A stretch of DNA of 64,000 nucleotides from Alviniconcha marisindica (taxonomy: Eukaryota; Mollusca; Gastropoda; Provannidae), in the NCBI GenBank assembly GCA_018857735.1, contig JABMCL010000714.1, positions 341,001 to 405,000 on the forward strand, read 5' to 3'. Shown one piece after another: positions 1 to 10,247 of this stretch. The position numbers were made by a program, and so were the translations under genes. A model generated the notes under the pieces. It searched no databases and was not told where the DNA came from. It saw nothing but the letters and a program-made list of their open reading frames with translations. The stretch's first letter is position 1; each line of letters opens with the position of its first letter.

Positions 1-2269
1 AAATGTGTTTAGTCTATGTAGTGCAGACACTGTGTAAAACAAGTTGGGTGGATGTGTGACCAATAGCTTTTATGCTAGAGCCATACAAAAATGGCATTTT
101 GTAAAATGTGCGTAAAATGCCTAAAAATGTAAAATGGTGACTGTTTGAAGGGTGATATCTCAAAAAATATTATAGATAAATTAATGAAATTTGGCTTGTG
201 TACTTGCCTTGTGACCCTCTTTAATATCACATATTAATGGATTGCATTGCTTGCATTTCAAAATTTGGCTGGACCTACCTAGTTCGAATCCACTTCGGCT
301 CTCCTTTCTCTTCAAAAGTTCTGGTCTGTGGACACTGTCTTCTGACTTCGTCCCTCACAATTATGAAACATTAAAATGGCTCTTATCGCTGCCCACCTTA
401 ATGTAGAAGTCATTCTGGTGGTGACAGTGTAGCGGATAGGTATAACAGTCTCCCTCTTTCCCCGACCTCCATACCCCCTTCTCCCCGTCTCTAATAAGCC
501 TTTTTTGTGTGGACGTTAAGCACCATGTTTACTGCTGAACATTACTGCACCGGCTGGCACTGACTGTGGCAGGTCGTCCCAGTCCCTAATAATTAATGCG
601 GTGGTTGAGAAAGAGTGTAGACAGTGCAGCTTTGGATCCGGGCAAACTGTCACTGTCAGGACTTATCTATTCCCGAACTAGTTTTGCACTAGAACACAGG
701 TAAAGATGAAAACAATAGTCAAATCACTAACAAGAACAAATTACCAGTAATGTACTATCATGTATAATACCTGAAACGCCACACAAGCACCGGAGAACTC
801 GAATTCCGTGGAGGCTGCCATTTTGCAATTTGAGTCCATAAACTGATGACGTTTTACACATCATGGTTTCAGGAAACGTGTCTTCTGCTCTCACTTTCAG
901 AATGTGACTATTACAGGCCTAATGTTTTTGGTCTTCAGGTAGCAGATTACGCGGTTGGTACATGTTTTCCTGAATCGTGATGCGCAAGCATAGGTTCTAA
1001 TGGTTAGCATACAAAGAAGACGACAGAAGTGAAAGTGAACTGGTAAAGAACTTGTTTTTTATACTAATTTTAGGCAGAAGTGAGAAACCCCACGCCAGTT
1101 TACGTGATGTTTTGCAAAGTACGATTCATATTTTCGTTTGACACTGTCGTGTGCGCCATTGGAACTTTTTTCCCCCCTCATAATAATCTAGATACCCCAA
1201 TCATCGCGGAACTGACAGAGGTTTCGTGCCAGTAGTAGAGTAGCAGAGGTTGACTAGTTCGCCGGTTAGACTTGATTTACGCCAAGTTGTCTCTTCTTCT
1301 TCTTCTCGTTAAGGTCTGGGCTCCATCAGACAGAGCGTTGCACGTGTTGCTTTACGTCCACCGAAACCGTATGGACTATATTAGGCCGGACGGGGAGCCC
1401 AGGACGGCCATCTCGACTATCACACAGCACCTGAGCTCTGAGCAAGTCGTACAGCAATGTGGATAATTATTATTGCATATAAATTTAAAATATATGTAGC
1501 TTGTTTCAGCTAATTTTGCCATGGCTGTCTCTGTTACTGCTACCTACAGTTTGGTTACCTCTTCAGCTATTGGCAGAATTTGTTTACAAGACTACAGATA
1601 CCATAAACCTGTCTTATTTATGTGCAAGAGATGCATTCCCAAAATGTAGTATTTTTTTTAGAAGAAAACAAATTTACGATTCATTTAATGATGTAAACAT
1701 ACATCATTACATGTGATAATGCATTTATAGCAGTGGGACAAGTGAAGTCATGTCAAGATCAAAAGCCTGAACAAATACAGGTACAAAAGCCTGCCAACTG
1801 TGAAAACACCGGCAGCACTTTACAAAACAAGTTGCAACAGAGCTTTGGCAGGCAGAAAAGTTGTTGTTTTTAAGTCAAAAACTCAAAAAGTGTCCAAAAA
1901 AACAAGAAGTCACTTTGTGTGTTTTTGCAGTTTTGATGGTAACATTTGGTCACTTCAGTTTTGTCCAAGGGTTGTTTTTTTGTGTGAATTTCTTTAGTTC
2001 ATGCTCTAGGACTCGGACCTGTGCTGGGCAGTGTCTGTAGTAATGGAGCAATATTTTGAGGGCACTCACTCATTCCCACAACAGTACTGTGCTGTGGTGT
2101 TCTTTGTGAATGAAAAGCATGCCCGGTTTCTGCTATTTCTGCTATATTGATCTCTACTTTTTTAAATGTGCAGTCAGTGTGTTGCACAAAAACTGTGGTG
2201 ACTCTACCTGTAATGCAAATCATGGGTTCAGTAAAATGAGTGATTACCTTTCCTGTGGATCTGTTTCAG
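1..2269. other. Upstream region of SLC35B3, no coding exon recognised
   Basis: No conserved protein is visible here on either strand; the open frames are short and look random. A truncated SINE occupies about 271-541. The stretch from about 560 to 1500 is less AT-rich than its surroundings and has more CpG, so it is the most likely place for the promoter and a non-coding first exon of SLC35B3. The acceptor at the end of the stretch (polypyrimidine tract then cag at 2267-2269) shows that at least one upstream 5'UTR exon must exist. I could not fix its borders. Confidence 0.4.
271..541 (+). mobile_element. 5'-truncated copy of SINE family A
   Basis: This sequence matches the full-length SINE at 4663-4983 over almost its whole body. 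The shared landmarks are the box-B-like AGTTCGAATCC at 281-291, the 'cttcggctctcctttctcttcaaaag' region, the 'tcattctggtggtgacagtgtagcg' block and the 3' block 'gtggacgttaagcacc'. The first half of the tRNA-like head, with box A, is missing or unrecognisable. The copy has diverged by point changes and small indels, so it is older than the one at 4663. It lies upstream of SLC35B3. Confidence 0.75.
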
Positions 2270-2302
2270 GGCAACAGCTGTGGCTGCTGGTAGGTATGCA
2301 CA

Positions 2303-3616
2303 ATGTCAAGGTTTAATCCACCCCTTGATGGGCTGCGAAAGAAGCAGCTGAAGGATGGTATGATCAGCATCACCATGAGCAACTCAAAGTCCAGTAATGG
2401 CAACAGCCAGACTGAAAACCACAGTGTACACCTGCTGTGTTTTGACCTTCACCACCTGTCCAGAACATGGCAGTTTGTCATTCTCACAGCAGCCACCTTC
2501 GCCTTTTTCCTTTTATATGGATATATGCAGGTAAACTTTGCAAACTCTCTTGTTTAACCTCATACATGTTCATCCCTTGATCATAGATGTGACAGTTTGT
2601 TTTTAAAAATGTGTAAGTTCACCAACCTTTTTAAAAAAATAGTGAGACTTTACATCATGGTAAAGCACAGCATTAGTATAAAATATATGGTGAGTGTTGA
2701 GATTCACATTTAAAGTAAAAGTCCAAGGTTTTTAAGTATGCAAAATGACCATCAAAATGATTGACAAATGAGTCACTAGTTTCAGATTTAATGAAATAAA
2801 AATGTTTTTTAAATGGTTAATTTGGTTTTTAATCGATTTTATTTTCTGTAGGCTGGCCGAGACTACAGTCTCGGGTTCTCCATCAGTCACGTGACTTTCC
2901 CGGAAGGATGTCAGTCTGGGGAGTCAGTGCGGCTGCCATCTTAGATTCTTCAGTAAACTGTGTATGCGTGGGGTCGACAAAAAAGTTAACTATGCCGGCC
3001 TACTGTGTTGCCGCGAACTATAACAATTTGCAGACGACCCCAGGTATAACAATGCACGAGCTCCCGCACAATCGACCCGCAGTGAGGCGAAAGTGGATTA
3101 AATTTATACAATTCAAACGAGCTGACTTTCTTGCTGTGCCGCATCACGCCCATTTGTGTAGCGAGCACTTCAGTGAGTGCGATTTCGCAAACCCCATGGT
3201 ATACCACATGGGGTTTGCTTTGAAGCTGACACGATGTTCCGGTACTCTTTCAAAATCCTGCCTGACAGGCTCAAACTGATACGGCTGTATCCTTGTGGGT
3301 CTCTCGGGCAAAGTATCAGTTTCGTCTTCGGAGCTCGAGTTGGCCATTTTGCAGCGACTCCCCAGAGTGACATAGTAGGCATTTGGTCACGTGATTTGGG
3401 CGTCATGGCGATGCTTTCAGTACGACAGAAAAGGCCTTTTTTCGTGCATTTATAACCCTCAGATCACAGTTTCACCTACATCAATGTTCTCAGCGAGCTT
3501 TAACGGAAATCGTGTCAAAAATCACCCCTAACCTTGGACTTGTCCTTTAACTTGATTGCTTCTGTAAGTAGAAATATTTTATTTCTAATACTGGTAATGG
3601 TGAATGTGTGCTTGAA

Positions 3617-3661
<45 letters not shown>

Positions 3662-3744
3662 GTGGGGGGTTCAAAGTACCAGTTTGCCAATTTTTGATCT
3701 ATGCCAGTTTGCTGTGTGATAATTTCCTGACAGTGCCATATTAC

Positions 3745-3842
<98 letters not shown>

Positions 3843-3977
3843 ACATACATGTATGTGTGTGTGTGTGGAAATCGTGTCAAAAATCACCCCTAACCTTGGA
3901 CTTGTCCTTTAACTTGATTGCTTCTGTAAGTAGAAATATTTTATTTCTAATACTGGTAATGGTGAGTGTGTGCTTGA

Positions 3978-4041
<64 letters not shown>

Positions 4042-4154
4042 GTGGGGGGTTCAAAGTACCAGTTTGCCAATTTTTGATCTATGCCAGTTTGCTGTGTGAT
4101 AATTTCCTGACAGTGCCATATTGCCATGGTGTGTGTGTTGTGTGTGTGTGGTGT

Positions 4155-4224
<70 letters not shown>

Positions 4225-4231
4225 ACATACA

Positions 4232-4279
<48 letters not shown>

Positions 4280-7200
4280 GCCTGTTCTCACAGGTTCCAA
4301 CAGTTGATTACAATGCAACAGTTGTCATGATTCTAACACTTCCCAACACCAGTTAACAATAGCTCTATTTTTTTTTACTCAGAGGAGTCAGACTTTGAGT
4401 ACTGACCATAAGTTCTCACGTGGCAAACTGGCACACATCAAGATTTTTAAAGTCACCCACTGGGCAAACTGGCATGGGCAGAAGGTCAACCATTTGCAAC
4501 GCAGTGTATTGGCACTTGACTGGTGCATACATGTACATGTGTGTGTGTGTGCATTCGTGTGTGGTAGTGGGTGTGGGAGCATGGAAGGGAGGGTGAGATG
4601 TGTGTGCACCACAAGTCAGTCTAGTGACCCATATAGAGTATAAACACATAACCTCCCTCTTTAGAGAGCCGGTTTGGCCTAGCAGTAAGGCGGTAGGCTG
4701 GTAAGCGGAAGGACCTTGGTTCGATACCGCTTCGGCTCTCCTTTCTCTTCAAAAGTTGTGGTTTGTGGACACGGTCTTGTGACTTTGTCCCTCACAATTA
4801 ATGAAACATTAAAGTGGCTCTCATCGCTGCCCATCTTAATGCAGGTCATTCTGGTGGTGACAGTGTAGCGATAGGTATATACTCTCCGTCTTCCCCCACC
4901 TCCATACTCCCTTTCCCCCATTCTCCCCATCCCTAATAAGCCTTATGGTTTCTGTGGACGTTAAGCACCTGATTTACTTACTTACCTCCCTCTTTGATAA
5001 TATTGTTTCTGTGAATTAGTAGAGTTGATTGAGTGGTCATGAAAACATTTGAAAATCTGAAAGCCAGTCTAAAATTTATACTGTGTGTAAAATTCACCTG
5101 TGTTATGTGTGTGCTTAGCTTGTAAGTTGTGTAAAAAAAAATTAAAAATCTGAAACTGATGTTTCCTCCTCTTTTTCTTGATTCACAAAATTCTTACACA
5201 AATGCCTGGTTATTTCAGGAGCTGATTTTTAAATTAGAGGGCTTCAAGCCATTTGGTTGGTACCTCACTCTCGTTCAATTTGCCTGCTACACTGTCATCG
5301 GCGTGATAGGAATGCAGTTCAGTGAAGACAAAACTCGCAAGTAAGCATTTTGTCTTGCATGAATTTTTTTAAATGTGAGAACTTTCCAATTCCATGGATA
5401 AAAACATGCAAGATTATGTAGAATTAATATGCCCACCTTGGCAGAAACCAGAACACTGGAGTTTTCACAGACAGTATTAAATCAGTATGTTTGAAACCTT
5501 GCCTCAGGATGACCTCCATTGAATTTTGTCTGAGAATATTAATTGTTATTAATTTTGATAACAACTTCCTTTCAAGGCCACAGCAATGGCAGAGGTCAAA
5601 CTGAAAGTTGTACCTTCTCATAAGTCATGATTGAAATGTGTTCAAACTTTGCATGTTTGTTATGTGCATGAGTTTAGCATGTGTCTAAGGGAGGTAATTG
5701 TAATTTTAATGTGCAGCTCTCTATGACAAAAGCTTTAACACTGACATTTTCCCAGAGTCTGTTATTATTCAGGCTGAGTGCTGTTTGAAATTTTACATGA
5801 TGATAGACTGTATTGACTTGTACAGCAGTTACACTTTCTTACCAGTTAGGCAATTGAAGATCACACTGACTTCAAAAAGGACAAACTGAAAGCGGCATTT
5901 TCTCAGTTAAGTTTTGGTCTGATTGAGTTGAAAGTTTATGTAGTAAATTGGTATATATATGTATTCATTGCACTACAGGATAAGATCATGCACAAAAGGA
6001 TGTTCATGACAATGGTGATGTTTGTCTGAACTTGGCAAAAATGTTGAATGATGTTTACAGTGCTTGCAATATTTTATGCTGAAACCTTTCAATGACTTCC
6101 ATATGTTCATATGAGTTTTTATGACCTTGACTAAGTAATTTCTATTGTCAAGAATTTCTCAGCTTTAATCTTTTTAATTTCAGGATGGATTCCTTTGTAC
6201 ATTATAAGTTAGTGCTTTTTATTTATGTCAGTATATTTGATGGAGATAGCATGCTGATGATTTCTCTTTTTTTCTGTCAGGATTCCGATGAAAGCCTATG
6301 TCCTTCTGGCATTTCTGACTGTAGCAACAATGGGCCTGTCCAATACCTCAGTGGGCTATCTGAACTATCCCACACAGGTCATTTTCAAGTGCTGCAAGCT
6401 CATCCCTGTTCTCATTGGTGGAATTATTATTCAGAGTAAGTGCTCAAGAAACTACTCAGCAGGATATTCAGTATTTAGATTTTTGTTTTTATTGACTTTA
6501 TTGAAAACAGGCATTTTTTATAAGGCTCGGACTAGGTTGGCTGGTGTGTCAGAAATCTATATATTTTTTTTTCTGGGAAACTATGGACCTGCCAATGTTA
6601 AGATAAAGTTGCTTCCTCATAATTGATGCTTTTCCTGCCCACACAGTAATCATTCTTTTGGCATTTTCTTGGATGTTGTTAAAGGGAGATGTTTGAAACT
6701 CTGCTTGATAGTAATGTCTAGCATGCTGTTACATATTTGTGCCAGTTTTGCATGACCACAGGTGTGTGTATGTTGTGGGTTTTAGTAGAGTTGTTTAGAG
6801 TTTGCACTTCTTGAGAGTTCTTCTTGTTTTGCAGGAAAGCGGTTCAATATGTATGATGTCTCAGCGTGCCTGTGTATGAGTGTTGGACTTATCCTCTTCA
6901 CATTGGCTGATAGTAGTGTTCAACCCAATTTCAATATGTATGGTAAAGATACTTTTTCAAATGTCTTTGTGTACAACTGTGTCTGTCTGCCTGCCTGCCT
7001 GCCTGACCTCTCACACACATGCACACACACATTGCACTTGATTTTTTTTTAATGCAGTTTAACCTATGCATTTTTTTATGCATATGTTTGTACCAATGCA
7101 GCTTTAGAGCATTTTTTTTTCTCTCTCCTTATGATGAAGCTTACAATTTAAATTGACGTTCTTTTTTTTACCACCCAGAACTATTCAGTGATTTAGAAAC

Positions 7201-10200
7201 AAATGCAAAACTATACAAGTGGCCTGCAGATTTTGATCATGTGTGATTAATGAAAAAACAAATCCCCCCCCCCCTTCTCCCACCCACAAAAGAAAACCCC
7301 CATGGCAGTGCCTTTTTTCCTGCAGGTGTGACGTTGATCTCATTGGCGCTGTGTGCGGATGGGGTGATAGGCAATGTACAGGAAAAGACGTTAAAGCAGC
7401 ATGGAGCCAGCAACACAGAGATGGTGAGAGGGACACTGTTTTCATATGCTGCATCCACTGGGCTTGTTTGTGGCCTCGCAATCGAGTGTTCTAGTATAGG
7501 AATGAAGATAATTGAAGGAACTCTCCTTCTTAAAAACTGGTTTTGTTCAACAGATAGAAGAGATCAAAATAAAAACTGGTTTTATTCAACAGATTAAAGA
7601 GATCAAAATAAAAACTGAAGAGTGAAGATGTTGTTTTCAAAGTTGACACAATACAGCTATGAAGACTGAGAAAGAATGTTATTGTAATTATGTGCTGTTC
7701 ACCACTACATATAATTATACATACATACATAATTATGTGCTATCCACCACTAAATATAATTACATGTAGTAACACAGTACATACTGCTACTTCTGCAACC
7801 AAATGAGATTTGTATTTTCCTTCAGGTGCTGTATTCCTATGGTCTGGGCTTTGTTTACATCCTGGTAGTCTTGACTGTTACAGGCAACATTTTTCCAGCT
7901 TTTCAATTCTGTCAGCAGGTCAGTCAGCCTTCCTCTTATTTTCAGTTTTAAAGAAAAAAAATCCTCAAACTTTGTTCAAACCAATCATCTGTTGAAATCT
8001 GTCAAATATTTGGATGCTGCTTAGCTTACCCAGTAAATTGCCTATAGATGAGAGTGATCCTTTGTAGAATTTTTGTCTCTTTAAACTGTGCCACAGTACA
8101 AGCAAGAACAGGCCCACTGTTTCAGGTAGACAGCCAAGAACTGTATCTGAAGTGAGTGTTGCCTTTCCCTGATGACACTGCTAACACCATGACAGATATG
8201 CATAGTGTGTGAACTTTTTGTGGTTCATTAGGTGACTTAAAAAAAAAAAGGTCATGTCACTCGATTCCTTGACATTAACAAGGATAGTAAAAGTGAATAG
8301 TGATTGCAGCTTAGAACCTTCGGAAACGTAGGGAACACTTGTTTCACTGTCTGTATGTAACTGTAATATGCCCAAGAACCTTGAATGGGTGAGGGTACAA
8401 CAGAGCCATCAGCAACACAGTGTCCATGTCAATGAAGTGTTAGAAATGTTTTATAACTGGACATCTGCAGTACAAACGTACCACTACCTAGGCCATAAAA
8501 TAACTTTGTAAGAATAAAGAAATGTCTGCAGAATATAAGTGTCAGAAGCCTTGTAAATAAATGTGCAGGACCCACATGTTGAAGAACCTTGTATAATACT
8601 AATAGCTGTAAATAAATGTGTGGTACTGTAAGTGTTGAAAAGCCTTGTAAATGTCTGTGGCACTTTAAGCATTGAAAAAAGCTTTGTAAATAAGCATCTG
8701 TGGTATTGTAAATATTGAGAGAGAAAAAAAGATTGTAAATAAGTCTGTGGTACTGTAAGTGTTGAAGAACATTGTATCTAAATGTCAGTGGTACTGTACA
8801 TGTTGAAAAGCCTTGTAAGTGTTTCAGCTTGCCCTTGCTGATGGATCTGCTATTGTGTGGTATTATTCAGCACCCAGTAGAGACATATGGCTATGCCGTG
8901 ATCTTCTCCATAACTGGCTATCTGGGTATCAACATCGTCCTGACTCTTGTGACAACCTTTGGAGCTTTACCAGCAGTGACAAGTGAGTATGTGGAAGAAG
9001 CAAGGGTTACACTGTGTATCAGATTTACTTCTAATAAACGGACAGGGTTTTTTGCTGTTGAAAGTAGTGTAGATGGTCCAGGGAGGTGGATTACACTGCA
9101 CAGGTTTCCTGGCATGGAAAGTGGTTCATTAAAGGTGCAGTACAATGAGCCGTATTTGCACTTGAATTCTCTCTCTGAAGTGAGAGCCATCATGTTTAAA
9201 TTCTGAACAGACTGATACACATAGTTGAGCATAACAAGCACATGCCTGTTACAGCTTTTCCCATGATAGAGTGGGGATTCTCCATGGAGGGGTGGGGTGG
9301 GGGTGGGGGGCTCTGAAAAGTGTTCTGGAAGTATTGGCAATAATCTTAACCTAAACTTTTTCAGTTTCTTTCACCCCTGCTCTGAGTGATCAAGTTTGCT
9401 TTTCATCCATGGCAAAAAACACAAACACACACACAAGAAGAAACCCACCCACAACAGAATTTGTTGTAATCTCTGTAACTGCATGAGAAGCATTGTGTAA
9501 CCTGTATTAAACACTAAATAATCAGTATAAAGATTATCTTTTTTCTTTTCTTTCTCCCTCTCTTTTGCAGTAACAACATGCAGAAAAGCAGTGACAATTA
9601 TTCTTTCCTTCTTATTCTTCACAAAGCCATTCACATATCAGTAAGTGCTTTGTTCAACCTTGTAATGGGTTTTTTAAATTTTATCTTTGTGTATGTGTTT
9701 ACATGTTTTTTAACACTCAAGAACTCTTATTTTATGCAGTCTTATAGCCAACAATGAAAGTCATTTAAATACAGTCCTCTGTTGACAAGAAGGCATTATC
9801 ATCTCAAGGCAGTTCAAAAGTTTACAGCAAGGCTTGGTTGATACTTTGAGATATTTCTGTGGATGAAATTACAGTGTTACTGCCAACTCTTTGACCACAT
9901 GATAAAACAACAGTGTCTGTCTTCCTGCAATAAACAATAGTATGTGTGTGTGTGTGTGGGGGGGGGGGGGGGGTATTGTGTGTGTGTGGTGGTGGTAGTG
10001 GGGGGGGGGGTATATATGTATATATATATATATGCTTGCATGCTTGTGTATATATTCTTATCCATCGATCCTTTTTTTTTTTTTTTTTTGAAGGTATCTC
10101 TGGTCAGGACTGATTGTTGTTCTTGGTATCTACCTGAACCTGTACAGCAAGAACAAGCAGTCATGGGACGCACATATCGACAGCTTGTTAAGACGTCTTG

Positions 10201-10247
10201 GTCTCCGCCAGCAACGCTGGCACCTGGGCACAGAAAACATTGTCTGA
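2303..10247 (+). CDS. SLC35B3: Adenosine 3'-phospho 5'-phosphosulfate transporter 2 (SLC35B3/PAPST2), 9 coding exons
   Basis: Coding exons are 2303-2530, 5219-5340, 6281-6435, 6835-6942, 7326-7423, 7826-7918, 8871-8982, 9571-9640 and 10094-10247. Together they are 1140 nt (379 residues plus stop), and every junction is GT-AG and in phase. The family carries the sulfate donor PAPS from cytosol into the Golgi lumen. The protein is hydrophobic throughout and keeps the blocks typical of SLC35B3: YGY(M/L)QELIF in the first membrane segment, GWYLTLVQFA, MGLSNTS.GYLNYPTQVI, FKCCKLIPV, LISLALCAD, VIGNVQEK, SYG.GFVYIL, GALPAVT, FTKPFTYQY.WSGL and a charged tail. Its length is close to that of the human protein (about 400 residues), with a shorter, different N-terminus. 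The start at 2303 is chosen because an in-frame stop lies at 2291-2293, just inside the same exon (acceptor at 2269). Intron 1 is rich in mobile elements. A complete gene. Confidence 0.96.
2992..3279 (+). pseudogene. THAP zinc-finger domain fragment of transposase, second Cys lost
   Basis: The frame opens with MPAYCVAANYNN and continues with ELPHNRP, RRKWIKFI and LCSEHFSECDF. These are the ordered landmarks of a THAP (C2CH) DNA-binding finger: start Met-Pro, Cys pair, conserved Pro and Trp, then Cys..His-Phe. The second Cys of the C2CH set, expected about five residues after the first, is Tyr here, so metal binding is probably lost. After about 65 residues the frame runs into an inverted repeat (3187-3218) and then into unrelated sequence with a stop. 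No catalytic transposase domain follows. It is a relic within the transposon at 2710-3550. Confidence 0.75.
3144..3347 (-). pseudogene. Antisense reading frame with acidic start and IQPYQFEP motif, transposon passenger relic
   Basis: Reading inward from the right terminal repeat, an ATG at 3347 opens MANSSSEDETD, followed by RPTRIQPYQFEPV. About 40 residues later the frame crosses the inverted repeat at 3187-3218 and becomes the antisense of the THAP frame, so only the first part is meaningful. From memory, acidic starts followed by 'I.PY.FEP' occur in proteins scattered through aquatic invertebrate genomes, some of them labelled P2X7-like; that link is not established here. It is a truncated fragment with no complete domain. 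Confidence 0.45.
3506..4290. repeat. Tandem duplication of about 365 bases with long TG and AG microsatellites
   Basis: Two copies lie side by side, 3506-3869 and 3870 to about 4240. Each runs from 'gaaatcgtgtcaaaaatcacccc' through the transposon right end 'ccttggacttgtcctttaac', a TG tract, the unique block 'ggtggggggttcaaagtacc...gacagtgccata', a second TG tract and an AG tract, to 'tttgacatacatgtatg'. Unique blocks are nearly identical between copies, while tract lengths differ. The second copy ends in another TG run to about 4278. The duplication is recent and includes the outer right end of the THAP transposon, so it happened after that insertion. Confidence 0.9.
4663..4983 (+). mobile_element. 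Full-length tRNA-derived SINE (family A) with perfect 12-base target duplication
   Basis: The head at 4664-4740 folds like a tRNA. GAGAGCC at 4664-4670 pairs exactly with GGCTCTC at 4734-4740; box A reads TGGCCTAGCAG and box B reads GGTTCGATACC. A roughly 240-base body follows, ending in 'gtggacgttaagcacc' and a short (TTAC) repeat tail. The 12 bases acctccctcttt occur just before (4651-4662) and just after (4984-4995), a classic target-site duplication of LINE-driven insertion. The intact duplication and promoter boxes point to a young copy. It lies in SLC35B3 intron 1 in the gene's orientation. Confidence 0.93.
8484..8830 (+). repeat. Minisatellite of about 55-60 bases ending close to SLC35B3 exon 7
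   Basis: Five to six degenerate units share 'gt(a)ctgtaagtgttgaaaagccttgtaaata(a)atgtctgtgg'. The array ends about 40 bases before the exon 7 acceptor at 8870. Each unit carries GTAAG or GTAAAT strings resembling splice donors. No coding potential is seen. Confidence 0.75.
9944..10092. repeat. Compound simple repeat (TG, poly-G, TA, poly-T) before exon 9
   Basis: A run of TG, poly-G, TGG/TAG, poly-G, TA dinucleotides and a 20-base poly-T leads straight into the exon 9 acceptor of SLC35B3 at 10093. The poly-T serves as the polypyrimidine tract. Confidence 0.85.

Larger units (their letters stand above)
2710..3550. mobile_element. TTAA-flanked DNA transposon remnant with THAP domain (Kolobok-like)
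   Basis: Both ends read TTAA followed by inverted copies of about 15 bases that agree at 13 positions (TTAA-AG.A.AAGTCCAAGG). Further in, a longer inverted repeat pairs about 2886-2925 with 3343-3396: TCACGTGAC, then 14 unlike bases, then GTCAGTCTGGGGAGTC on the left against TCACGTGAC and GTCACTCTGGGGAGTC on the right. Inside are a THAP-domain reading frame on the plus strand and an opposed frame on the minus strand. Kolobok transposons are known for TTAA target duplications and THAP-containing transposases, so that is the best class guess. At about 0.84 kb it cannot code for a whole transposase and is non-autonomous. It lies in SLC35B3 intron 1. Confidence 0.7.

Noticed and set aside
3547..4307. 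Several frames of Cys-Val, His-Thr, Arg-Glu or Ser-Leu repeats
   Set aside because: These are translations of TG/CA and AG/CT microsatellites.
4664..4740. Possible true tRNA gene with a paired acceptor stem
   Set aside because: The T-arm pairing is poor, a body and TTAC tail follow, and target duplications flank the whole unit; it is a SINE.
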